The translations under genes and the position numbers were made by a program. Positions 1-8,334 of a DNA stretch of 64,000 nt are shown here, piece after piece; position 1 is the stretch's first letter, and each line of letters starts with the position of its first letter. Under the pieces are notes generated by a model. That model was not told the origin of the DNA. It made no database searches and saw only the letters and a program-made list of their open reading frames with translations. Source of the DNA: Lacrimispora sphenoides JCM 1415 (GTDB lineage: Bacteria; Bacillota; Clostridia; Lachnospirales; Lachnospiraceae); assembly GCF_900105615.1 (NCBI RefSeq), contig NZ_LT630003.1, positions 2,852,001 through 2,916,000 of the forward strand, written 5' to 3'.

Positions 1-276
1 TTACGGACCTTTACCTGTTCCAGCTCCCAGGCTCTTACCCAGACTCCTGAACTGTTTGTGGGAAATGTTGATGAACTGCTGGAAATCATGATGAAAGATG
101 CCGTAAACATGACCGGAAAATCCGTGGGGAATTTGACAAAAGAAGAGAAGGTGTCTGTTGTCCACACCTTAGACGACAAGGGATTTTTCCTGATAAAAAA
201 AGCGGCTGAAAAGCTGGCTGATTTTTTGGGATTATCCAGATACAGCATCTATAACTATCTGAACGAAAGCCATTAG
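1..276 (+). CDS. C-terminal part of a YheO-like transcriptional regulator (5' end outside window)
   Basis: The frame is open from the first base to TAA, so this is the last ~91 codons of a gene that begins upstream; the GTG at 58 is only an internal codon. The tail reads as the HTH domain that ends YheO-type regulators (PAS-like N-terminal domain plus C-terminal helix-turn-helix): a 'LTKEEK' helix, then 'DDKGFFLIKKA', then a recognition helix 'LGLSRYSIYNYLNE'. Family members are DNA-binding regulators with a small-molecule-sensing N-terminus; the target cannot be told here because the sensor part is missing. It is followed by a strong terminator and converges on the jetABC operon. Confidence 0.75.
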   Translation, partial: LRTFTCSSSQALTQTPELFVGNVDELLEIMMKDAVNMTGKSVGNLTKEEKVSVVHTLDDKGFFLIKKAAEKLADFLGLSRYSIYNYLNESH

Positions 277-299
277 ATTGCCATGATCGGTGAAATAGC

Positions 300-346
300 A
301 AAGAGGGTTCCCAAAAGTCGTAGAATGACTTTCAGGAACCCTCTTT
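300..346. terminator. Convergent intrinsic terminator between the YheO-like gene and jetC
   Basis: A 12-bp perfect stem (AAAGAGGGTTCC with GGAACCCTCTTT) encloses a second nested stem (AAGTC/GACTT). The + strand continues into TTTATATAT and the - strand has T-rich sequence on the other side, so it can serve both convergent genes. Confidence 0.8.
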
Positions 347-402
347 ATATATAAAAACAATTACGATTCTGAAATCACCGAAGCAGCTGCCCTGTTATTT
401 TC

Positions 403-3400
403 TCAGGAATCCTGCAAATCAAGGTTATCATCAAGTTCCTCCTCGCCGGTATCCCCTTCATCAAGCTCCCGCATCAGCTCCGGAAAGCTTTCCCGCTCAA
501 ATTCCTGAATGGATATGGACTTCTTATTAGGATTGGCGAATACAAAGGTCTTGTCCACATTCTCCACATAATTCTGAATCTTATCATTGGTAGCGCTGAT
601 AATGGCCTGGAAGCCCAGCCCCCGGATCAGCTCAATGCAGCTTGCCACCTTCTCCGCATCCATCTTGGAAAATGCCTCATCAAGCACCACCAGGCGGAGG
701 GTGGGATTTCTCTGTATCTTTGGAGACATGCTGATCCGGTAAGCCTGGGCAAAGCTGGCCAATAAGGCTACATAAAGAGGGTTCTGCCCCTCCCCGCCGG
801 AATTCTTTTTGATCATCTTGCTTAAACGGATCTTAATGACCTCATCCTCGTTCTGAATGATCTGCTGCATATCAAAGGACAGATACGTCCGGTAATCCGC
901 ATACTTATCCATGTTCCGCTTGGCCTCTTCCATCTCCTCCGGTGTGGCGTTTTCCGGCGGAATGAAAATGTTTATCAAGTCATTGATGATTTCTCCGTAC
1001 TGGTTTTCATGCTCCATGGTGAATAAGTTCATCTGGTTATCCAGGGAATCCGTAAGACAGGCGGGATTAACCTCCAGGGAGTTATCCATGAACATGTCAT
1101 AATATCTCCCATCCGGCCCTTTATTCCTTCCAATGACAAACTGATACTTATCCTTGCCGAAATCCAGCCTGCTGATGATCTTGTTCAGCTCATCTTTTCG
1201 TAAAAGGGCATCCCTTATGGAGCTTCGGATCTTGAACATAAAGTCATCCTTAAAATGTAGGACAGCAGACTTTGCCTGCTCGGCGGCCATCGTTTTATAT
1301 TCCTCCAGATTTCCGCACTCCATGGTCTCAAGAAGGCGGTCATATTCCCCATTATCCTTTGCTGTGAGGGAAAAGTTCCGGTTGGGATATTTTCTTGCAT
1401 ACTCTCCTCTGGAGCCTACAAGTGCCTGGAATGCCTGATCACGGGCTTCTTCTGACTTCCTGCATTCTCCGAAAAATTCATTCTTAATGCGGTCGTACCG
1501 GCAGTTTTCTCTGCTTTCCAAAATTTCTTTCACCTTGGTCTCCAGCTCCTCAACCGGTTCAAATTCCCGTTCCTTTGAAATCAGTTCTTCCTGCAGCTGC
1601 AGGGATTCTCTGCGGAACCGTTCGATCTCGCTGTTGATGCCAAAAATAAGCTCTGCAACTGCACTCTGCTCCGCCCTCTTTCTATCGCAGAGCTGTAAGA
1701 TGGCTTCCCTTTCCTTCACCCATTCTTCTACATCCTGGGCCTTCAGCTTTTCAAACTTCTGTTCCAGCCGTCTGATTTCTTTTTCCTTTTCCTTAAAAGC
1801 CTCCATATCCTGCTGCCATTCCAGGTAAACGCCCGTTTCTTCTCCTAAGCCTTCCATGGATAAGATACGCTTGCATTCCTTTAACAACTGTTCCTGGGGC
1901 TTTTTCTCCTCTTCCATGGAAACCAGATTCTTTTCCAGAAGCCGGATCCTTCTCCTGACGCTGTCCTTGCCGATATAAGCAAATTTGGTATAATTATCGG
2001 GATTCATATGCTGCAGGCGGAACGTATGGTAAAGCATGCAGTCAGGGGTCACTCCAATGCGGCTGCGGCGCAGTTCTTCCAAGTTCCTGCACTTGACGAC
2101 CCTGCCCAAAAGCAGGTCAATATACGGCTGTAAATAAGACTCCCTCACCGTAATCTCTTCAGCAAGGCCGTCTTTCATCACTTCATAGGAGTTCTGCCCT
2201 ACCTTTTCCGTATCCAGAACTGCCACATTAAAATATTCCGCCCTGTCCAGTTCCCCGTAAGCAGCCATGGCTGCTTCCGCATAAGCCGGAGCCACTACCA
2301 GGGACAGCTTATTATTGCCCAGATAGCCTTCCACCGCATTTCTCCAGGTCTCATCCCTGATGTCCAAAAGGTCTGCAAGCACATGGACCTCCACCGCCTT
2401 GCCGGTTTCCTCTAAAAGCCGCTGCTGGATCAGGGACCGGGCGCGTTCCAAATATTTTGGATATGCCTTATTTCCAGCCTTTAACTGGGCCAGCTCTTCA
2501 CTTGTCTGGCGCTCTTTTTTCCGGATATCCCGGAGAATTCCTTCTGCCTCTTTTTGAGCTTCTTCTGTTTCCTTTCTCATCTCGGCAATGGATTTTTTCA
2601 GGCGGTTTAACTTCTCCTCATCAATGGTATTCTTTTCAAATTCTTCTATGTCCCATATGGTCTGGTTGGAAGTAGCCTCTTCGTCTATCCATTCCTTCAG
2701 CCGCTCCCCTGTCTGAGACCATTTGGTTAAGCTCTTATTTAAGTGGTTTGATAGTTCCTTCGCAGATTCCAGCTGATTCTTAAGATCCTCATAGCCAGAG
2801 GAGGAAATCCGTCCAAGCAGCTCATTTCCCTGTCTGGTCAGATCTTCCATCTGCCCTTCTAATGCTGTCCGCTGGCCTTCCTGACGGTCTAAATCCTCCC
2901 TGGCAAGCCTGGACTTATCCGTTAATGCCTGGATCCTTGCCTGATAATCCAGAATTTCCATCCTGCGGAAGAAATATGTATTTTGTCTTATCTCCTCTTC
3001 TTTTTCACGAACTGCTGAGAACTTTTCACTCATTCCATTTAAATAACCAATCTCAATAACCGTGTCTTCAATCTTTTTTCGCATCCGCCCGTACTGCATG
3101 ACGCTTTCCTGCATGTCCTCAATGTGGATGTCCTGCTCCATGCAGATGTATTCCTTTACAAAATCCTCCAGCTTGATGTTCATGCGGAACGGAATGGCAC
3201 GTTTGAATAAAAGGGGGAACTTTTCCGAATCAAGACCGCCTAAGTATACATCATACAGCTGCCTGCGGAACCGCTCGTTATGGGAGGTTGCAAAATAATC
3301 TTCTTTGGGGTAAATGGTCTGCAAATAAGCAGACACTTCCTGAATGGTCATGGTCCTGGAACCGGTACGGTATCCGTTTTCCCAAAGAGGGCCTTTGTGC

Positions 3401-3810
3401 CAGAAGAATTTTCTGGATATTTCATTGGTGGTTGTCTCCACATCAAAAACAATTCCAACGCACTGGTATTCTCCCGTATCCGTCCGTTTCAGTTCCAGCA
3501 CAATGGTAGTGGAGAAATTCTGGTTCCGCAAATAGGCAAATTCATTATTCTCACCGATATTCACCATACCGCGCAAATATTCGATCAGACTCCGGTCGGA
3601 ATCATCGGCCGCTGCTTTATTAAAGAATCCCCGGCCGTCGGTATTGGCATAAAGGAGAATCTGCATGGCATCAATAACCGTAGACTTTCCGCTGCCGGAA
3701 TGTCCGGTAAAGAAGTTGATCCCCTGGTTAAAGGATAAGGTTTTCCGGCTGATATAATGCCAGTTATTAAGGAGTATCCGGGACAGGGCTTCAAATTTCT
3801 GATTCGTCAT
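403..3810 (-). CDS. jetC: JetC-like SMC/MukB-type ATPase of a Wadjet system
   Basis: An SMC-like ATPase of 1135 residues. Walker A is GHSGSGKST at about residues 36-44; the ABC signature region (NSGGEGQ) lies near 1003 and Walker B with D-loop (LVVLDEAFSKMD) near 1040, separated by long Glu/Lys/Arg-rich coiled coils with a hinge-like middle. This split-ATPase plan is that of MukB/JetC proteins, which with a kleisin (JetA) and a winged-helix partner (JetB) extrude DNA loops and recognise small circular DNA. An ATG at 3810, nine bases after GAAGGAG, is a better start than the TTG at 3831; it overlaps jetB by 20 bases. Third and last gene of the operon; no jetD nuclease gene follows, only a terminator and a convergent gene. 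Confidence 0.85.
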   Translation of the reverse strand: MTNQKFEALSRILLNNWHYISRKTLSFNQGINFFTGHSGSGKSTVIDAMQILLYANTDGRGFFNKAAADDSDRSLIEYLRGMVNIGENNEFAYLRNQNFSTTIVLELKRTDTGEYQCVGIVFDVETTTNEISRKFFWHKGPLWENGYRTGSRTMTIQEVSAYLQTIYPKEDYFATSHNERFRRQLYDVYLGGLDSEKFPLLFKRAIPFRMNIKLEDFVKEYICMEQDIHIEDMQESVMQYGRMRKKIEDTVIEIGYLNGMSEKFSAVREKEEEIRQNTYFFRRMEILDYQARIQALTDKSRLAREDLDRQEGQRTALEGQMEDLTRQGNELLGRISSSGYEDLKNQLESAKELSNHLNKSLTKWSQTGERLKEWIDEEATSNQTIWDIEEFEKNTIDEEKLNRLKKSIAEMRKETEEAQKEAEGILRDIRKKERQTSEELAQLKAGNKAYPKYLERARSLIQQRLLEETGKAVEVHVLADLLDIRDETWRNAVEGYLGNNKLSLVVAPAYAEAAMAAYGELDRAEYFNVAVLDTEKVGQNSYEVMKDGLAEEITVRESYLQPYIDLLLGRVVKCRNLEELRRSRIGVTPDCMLYHTFRLQHMNPDNYTKFAYIGKDSVRRRIRLLEKNLVSMEEEKKPQEQLLKECKRILSMEGLGEETGVYLEWQQDMEAFKEKEKEIRRLEQKFEKLKAQDVEEWVKEREAILQLCDRKRAEQSAVAELIFGINSEIERFRRESLQLQEELISKEREFEPVEELETKVKEILESRENCRYDRIKNEFFGECRKSEEARDQAFQALVGSRGEYARKYPNRNFSLTAKDNGEYDRLLETMECGNLEEYKTMAAEQAKSAVLHFKDDFMFKIRSSIRDALLRKDELNKIISRLDFGKDKYQFVIGRNKGPDGRYYDMFMDNSLEVNPACLTDSLDNQMNLFTMEHENQYGEIINDLINIFIPPENATPEEMEEAKRNMDKYADYRTYLSFDMQQIIQNEDEVIKIRLSKMIKKNSGGEGQNPLYVALLASFAQAYRISMSPKIQRNPTLRLVVLDEAFSKMDAEKVASCIELIRGLGFQAIISATNDKIQNYVENVDKTFVFANPNKKSISIQEFERESFPELMRELDEGDTGEEELDDNLDLQDS

Positions 3811-4441
3811 CGTCATCGTCTCCTTCTCCAAGTGCTTCTAACAGGGCCCGCACGTCATCTCCAAACAATACCACATTGATGCTGGGATAGATGATCATGC
3901 GGCTGTCCCCATCCAAGTCCTCCAAAATATCCAGAGGCTCTAAAATTTGATACTTTTTTAACAATGTAATAGCCCGGCGGATTTCCGTCGGTGAAGGCTG
4001 TTTCTTAAATAAGCGGTAATTTCCCAGCTTTTCATGAATCTCACTTAATGTGGTGTAGATGTTGACACTGGTGGAAACTGCCGCCATCTGCTCATCATAG
4101 ATCAGTTTTAAGATCAGTAAATAAAGGGTAGCCAGTTTGGGAAGCTTGTCTCCCACCGTGTTCTCTCCCTGGATATAAATAATGCCCAGCTGGCTGTTTT
4201 CCAGAACAGACACTCCGCTGACTGCCAGATAGGCCCGGATAAATTCCAGATGCTTATTGCAGATTTTAAATTCCGGATTATAGGCAAACCGGTTGGTACG
4301 CTTGTCGTACTTATGCTCCAGAACAAAGGTCTGCTGCAGAAGAAGCCTTAAACCTGCTCTTACCTCTTCCTTTTCTCCCTGTCCCAAAGCGTCAAAATAT
4401 GGAATCTGGCTGATGATGCCAGCACTTTCTTCATAGGTCAT
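3791..4441 (-). CDS. jetB: JetB-like (DUF4194, MukE-like) Wadjet subunit
   Basis: A 216-residue protein between jetA and jetC. It has the make-up of the DUF4194/MukE-like family: a tyrosine-rich helical N-terminus ('GIISQIPYFDALGQ'), a middle part with 'VGDKLPKLATLYLLILKLIYDE', and a C-terminal winged-helix segment ending in an acidic Asp run. In Wadjet and MukBEF complexes this subunit bridges the kleisin and the SMC heads. It overlaps jetA by 4 bases (ATGA) and jetC by 20 bases, so the three are translationally coupled. Identification rests on family features plus the unmistakable operon context. Confidence 0.75.
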   Translation of the reverse strand: MTYEESAGIISQIPYFDALGQGEKEEVRAGLRLLLQQTFVLEHKYDKRTNRFAYNPEFKICNKHLEFIRAYLAVSGVSVLENSQLGIIYIQGENTVGDKLPKLATLYLLILKLIYDEQMAAVSTSVNIYTTLSEIHEKLGNYRLFKKQPSPTEIRRAITLLKKYQILEPLDILEDLDGDSRMIIYPSINVVLFGDDVRALLEALGEGDDDDDESEI

Positions 4442-5814
4442 GATTCGTTCCTCCTTACAAATACCAGCTTTGGATAGCGGTATCTGCCGTTGTCAATGAG
4501 CTCCGCCTCCTGCTCCTCCACCTGATACATGCTTTTCCTTCTGGTAGAGTAATCATAGGCCAGGATCAGCTTTTCAAATTCATCAGGAGAACTCACCGTA
4601 TCTTCCTTTACCTCCATACGTCCATTCTCCAGATGGGCTTCGATATAGCTTTCGATCTCCTTCCGGCTGTAGCGGCTTTTTAAACGGTTTAGATTCAGGA
4701 TCTCCTCCATGGTTAGCTCAGCAGGCTCTTCCTCCGGCATTAAATTTTCCTTAAAGCCTGTCCTGGTCCTTCTCTTTTTATAGAGGGATTTTTCAGAGAG
4801 GATGGATACCTGGGATAAATTCATGAGGCCTCCCACTTCCTTTATAGCCTCATCCGGATCCTCTGTTTCAGAAAGATGATTTAAAAGCCTGATAACAAGC
4901 CCCTTCATGCTGTCTTCCTGATTTAATAGATAGTTAAGCCTTGTAACCGTAGCGCGGATGTAACGGGAATGCTCCTTGTCCATGTTGGCAATGCGGTGCT
5001 CGATATCGTCAAATCCCCGTTCGATCTGATCCAGTTTTTCTACAATATCCCCTGCCGTTACCTTCTGGCCGCTGCGGCGGCTCATCTGCTCGATCCATTC
5101 GGTATCTTCCCGCATGGAGCTGATCCACCGCTTAATATCATTTTTGTAAAGATAGAAATTATCTGAAGTTTTCAACATATGGTACTTCTTTTTTACGATT
5201 TCTTCCACATATCCTTCCAGATGTTCCTTTAACAGTTCCCCATATGCTCTCTTCTCCAAAAGGCTTGCAAAGAATTTGTCCATGTTGTGAAGCATGTCCT
5301 GCAAAGTCTTGTTAAGCCGCTTTGTATTAATGTAAGCCGTATTCAAAAGGCTTACACCGGCCCTTGGATCATTTTTCAAAGAGAAGAGGATTGCATAAAC
5401 GTTCTGGATATAAATCTGGGTCTCATCCTCTTCATCACTTGCAAGTTTAAAAAACGCCTCGATCATGACGGCAGCGTAATCAGGAATTACGATATTGACC
5501 GTCATGGAGGCATAGTCATCCACTTTCCGAAGCCAGCCTGCCCTTAACAGCCAGTTTAATACCCTGACCGCGGTCGGCTCTAAGGCATCCGCCTCATCTT
5601 CCAGCTCGTCCTGCCAGATGACCAGCCGTTTTGCCGTAAAATATTCCTCCAGAACCTGAATACACACCTCCCGGCTTAAAAAGTAGTTGCTGTATTCATA
5701 TTCCTCATTGATTTTTAACAAAGCTTCTATGTAAGTAGACCGGTTAATGGAACGGAACAATCCCCAGAACCGGTCCGGTATTTCATTCATTAATATCATT
5801 TGATTCTGCCTCAT
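4438..5814 (-). CDS. jetA: JetA-like kleisin subunit of Wadjet (DUF5716-type)
   Basis: First gene of the jetABC operon, 458 residues. I recognise it as the clostridial JetA family (DUF5716 type) from the opening 'IPDRFWGLFRSINRSTYIEALL', an N-terminal winged-helix region, a long helical middle, and the C-terminal 'EEILNLNRLKSRYSRKEIESYIEAHL' region. JetA is the kleisin-like organiser of the Wadjet plasmid/phage defence complex. The ATG at 5814 sits directly against AGGAG with no spacer; ATG codons at 5799 and 5790 may be the true start. A good promoter lies 150 bases upstream and a terminator-like hairpin lies between promoter and gene. Confidence 0.75.
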   Translation of the reverse strand: MRQNQMILMNEIPDRFWGLFRSINRSTYIEALLKINEEYEYSNYFLSREVCIQVLEEYFTAKRLVIWQDELEDEADALEPTAVRVLNWLLRAGWLRKVDDYASMTVNIVIPDYAAVMIEAFFKLASDEEDETQIYIQNVYAILFSLKNDPRAGVSLLNTAYINTKRLNKTLQDMLHNMDKFFASLLEKRAYGELLKEHLEGYVEEIVKKKYHMLKTSDNFYLYKNDIKRWISSMREDTEWIEQMSRRSGQKVTAGDIVEKLDQIERGFDDIEHRIANMDKEHSRYIRATVTRLNYLLNQEDSMKGLVIRLLNHLSETEDPDEAIKEVGGLMNLSQVSILSEKSLYKKRRTRTGFKENLMPEEEPAELTMEEILNLNRLKSRYSRKEIESYIEAHLENGRMEVKEDTVSSPDEFEKLILAYDYSTRRKSMYQVEEQEAELIDNGRYRYPKLVFVRRNES

Positions 5815-5880
5815 CTCCTGTTTTTTCTGCTTCTTTTGACTAAAACCATGAAGTACCGGCCTTATCTTATAAAAGCAGAC

Positions 5881-5913
5881 AAAAAGAAACGGCTATCACC
5901 ATTTTGACAGCCG
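5881..5913 (-). terminator. Terminator-like hairpin in the jetABC leader (possible attenuator)
   Basis: On the - strand the transcript folds CGGCTGTCA / TGATAGCCG (nine pairs including one G-U) with a 6-7 nt loop and then reads TTTCTTTTT. It lies between the predicted jetA promoter (5966-5994) and the jetA start (5814), so reading through it would be needed for expression. Confidence 0.5.
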
Positions 5914-5965
5914 ATAATCTTCGTTTTCACGGGTTTTTCTTATAACCCAAGGCCTCTTTCTTTAT

Positions 5966-5994
5966 ATTATAGCAAAAATCCCTGTCTCTTACAA
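5966..5994 (-). promoter_or_regulatory. jetABC promoter (sigma-A type)
   Basis: On the - strand: TTGTAA, 17 nt, TATAAT, with TG one base before the -10 (extended -10). The predicted start near 5958 gives a leader of about 145 nt. Confidence 0.75.
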
Positions 5995-6059
5995 TAAAAT
6001 TATGGAACCAGGCTTTCATTCTTCTGCTCAAACAGCCCGGACGCACCCGAAAACTATCA

Positions 6060-6088
6060 TTGCCCGCCCACATTCCATATGGTATCAT
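6060..6088 (+). promoter_or_regulatory. Promoter of the membrane AraC regulator
   Basis: TTGCCC, 17 nt, TATCAT on the + strand, about 45 bases before the chosen ATG. The position argues against a start at 6079, which would lie upstream of the transcript start. Confidence 0.5.
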
Positions 6089-6132
6089 GGAAAGAAAATA
6101 CATATGATATTTGGTTAGGAGAGTTCCCGAAT

Positions 6133-8334
6133 ATGAAATTTAACAATCCAACATTTTTTAAATGGTTTAAATCAATCTTGCTGGTTGTGGCAGCGATTTT
6201 ATTGTTGTGTTCTATTCTGTGCGGCTACATGCTCGTTCTGCTCCGGAACAATACCATCCAGATGAGCGGCAATCTGACCCAGTATATCCAGACAAATATT
6301 GATTCCCGCCTGTTTGAGCTGTATAAATACTCCTCCTCTCTCGAACTCCATCCTGCCAACATTTATCTTAAGAAATTAAAAACAGCTCCTAAAACCATCC
6401 CAGCGAAAGTCTATCAGTTCAGTGATCAGATGTTAAATTATAATTATTCCAATAAATTAATTGACAGTATATTCATCTATTACCCAAATTTGCATAAAAT
6501 TGTGGGCAATTTAGGCTGCTATGATGCAGACTCTTATTATGCCCTGGATAATCTCCTGTTGTTAAATGGTTATGAACAATGGCTGGACACTCTTACCATG
6601 GAATCAGACAGCGACTTTGCCTACCTGCAGTCAGACAGCCGGAACCAGTTCTGTTATATCCGGAAAATTAAAAACTCAGAGGAGCTTGCAGGTTATCTTG
6701 TTTTTGAGTTGAATGCAGATGAGCTGCTAAATACTTCCCTTATGACGGAAAACTCCGGCGATCCTCATTCATCTCTTGGTATTTTACTGGATGGCAAGCT
6801 GATTGCCTACACCGGAAACAGCGAGGAACTGACCCGGCTTGCCGCATTGCTGCCCGACACACTGGATGCTCCTGTTGTTCTGGAGGAACCCGCCTCCCTG
6901 CTGTATGCCAGACCCTCCTCTTTAAAGAATCTGTGTTATTTAAACGTATATTTTCATAAGAAAAACTTACAGCCGGTTTATATCACTCTGGGAATCTGCA
7001 TCTTGGGCATTATCGTATGCGGAATATCAGGCATCCTTGCTTCTGTACTCATCAGCCGGAAGAATATCAGGCCCCTCATCAACCTGCTGGATAAAATCGG
7101 AGGCACTCCGGATAAAGAAAATGATGAATATGCGACCATCCATAAACGATTCGACCAGTTAATCAAAGATTACTCGGACAATACCGAGAAAGTACAGGAA
7201 CAGCAGTCCCTGATTAATAACTTCTTCTTAAAAACAGTACTTTACGGCGACATGCATAGTGAATATGCTATTTTTAATGTTGCCAAAAGATGCAATATCT
7301 TATTTGAGAATCCACGTTATCTGATCGCCATAGCCGAACCCGTTTCCGCAAGGCCTCAGTTGGATGAAGACCTGCTAATAACAATCCACAAATATTGGGA
7401 AACACACCATTTTGATGTGATATCTTCCTTCCATGAAGGGAATATTGTGATTCTTTTTAATATTGAGGAAACCATTTCACAGAATACGATTTCAAAGCTT
7501 ATAAAAGAAATGAAGGCAGAGGTGTTCGGAGAAGACAAATGGGTCATTGCCCTTGGTTTAGATTATGATGGTCTTGTCAATATACAATACAGCTATGCCC
7601 AGGCTGTCACGGCTCTGCATTACCAGATAAAACCGGAATCCTCTGTCATCTGTTATAACAACTACATGGAAAATATTACATCACCAGGTTTATCCTATAT
7701 TGATACTTTTGAAAATTTCTCAAAGAATATGATCCAGAACGATTATAGAGCCGCACTGGTACTGGTACCCGCTGTTTTTGACAACTATTTTTCGGAAGAG
7801 GATTCATCAGAAATTACGAAAGTAAAATTCAGGGCGATACAGAATCTTTTACTAAATGCCAAGCAGAAAGTCAAACAGGAGATTCAGACTTCCGGATGCA
7901 GTATTCATACAGCTCAGATTCTGTCCTGCACTTCCCCTGCACAGCTGCGCGAGTATACGCAGTGTATTTTAAAAGAACTATCAACTCCTTCACAAGGTAC
8001 CAAAAATGGCACGTCCAGCATCGCTGAACGCGCCAAAACCATCATTCTAAGGGATTTTTCTGATCCGATGCTGGGGCTTTACCGGATTTCGGCAGAACTG
8101 AATATCAGTGACTCTTATCTGTCTACTACCTTCAAAACCGCCTTTGGTATCGGTGTGGTACAGTATATCAATTCCCTGCGGATCGAACAGGCCAAAAAAT
8201 TAATCTGCGACACAGATTTAAGTATCCGAGAGATCGCATTAGCCGTAGGATTTTCCAGTGATGCATCCTTTATCAGAGTATTCAAACGCTACGAACTGCA
8301 GACGCCGAATACTCTGAGAAAGAACCAGAAATAA
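6133..8334 (+). CDS. Membrane-anchored AraC-family sensor-regulator of the adjacent sugar ABC operon
   Basis: 733 residues from ATG 6133, chosen because TAGGAGAG precedes it by nine bases. Plan: a transmembrane helix near residues 13-35, an extracellular sensor of about 250 residues, a second helix near 275-300 ('YITLGICILGIIVCGISGIL'), a cytoplasmic linker, and a C-terminal double helix-turn-helix ('LYRISAELNISDSYLSTTFK', then 'SIREIALAVGFSSDASFIRVFK'). This is the YesN/YtdP-type single-chain regulator that senses an extracellular ligand, usually a carbohydrate, and activates the neighbouring uptake operon. Its stop (8332-8334) abuts the stop of the convergent DUF4091 gene with no base between. 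A direct repeat upstream of the transporter operon is a likely binding site. Confidence 0.85.
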   Translation: MKFNNPTFFKWFKSILLVVAAILLLCSILCGYMLVLLRNNTIQMSGNLTQYIQTNIDSRLFELYKYSSSLELHPANIYLKKLKTAPKTIPAKVYQFSDQMLNYNYSNKLIDSIFIYYPNLHKIVGNLGCYDADSYYALDNLLLLNGYEQWLDTLTMESDSDFAYLQSDSRNQFCYIRKIKNSEELAGYLVFELNADELLNTSLMTENSGDPHSSLGILLDGKLIAYTGNSEELTRLAALLPDTLDAPVVLEEPASLLYARPSSLKNLCYLNVYFHKKNLQPVYITLGICILGIIVCGISGILASVLISRKNIRPLINLLDKIGGTPDKENDEYATIHKRFDQLIKDYSDNTEKVQEQQSLINNFFLKTVLYGDMHSEYAIFNVAKRCNILFENPRYLIAIAEPVSARPQLDEDLLITIHKYWETHHFDVISSFHEGNIVILFNIEETISQNTISKLIKEMKAEVFGEDKWVIALGLDYDGLVNIQYSYAQAVTALHYQIKPESSVICYNNYMENITSPGLSYIDTFENFSKNMIQNDYRAALVLVPAVFDNYFSEEDSSEITKVKFRAIQNLLLNAKQKVKQEIQTSGCSIHTAQILSCTSPAQLREYTQCILKELSTPSQGTKNGTSSIAERAKTIILRDFSDPMLGLYRISAELNISDSYLSTTFKTAFGIGVVQYINSLRIEQAKKLICDTDLSIREIALAVGFSSDASFIRVFKRYELQTPNTLRKNQK

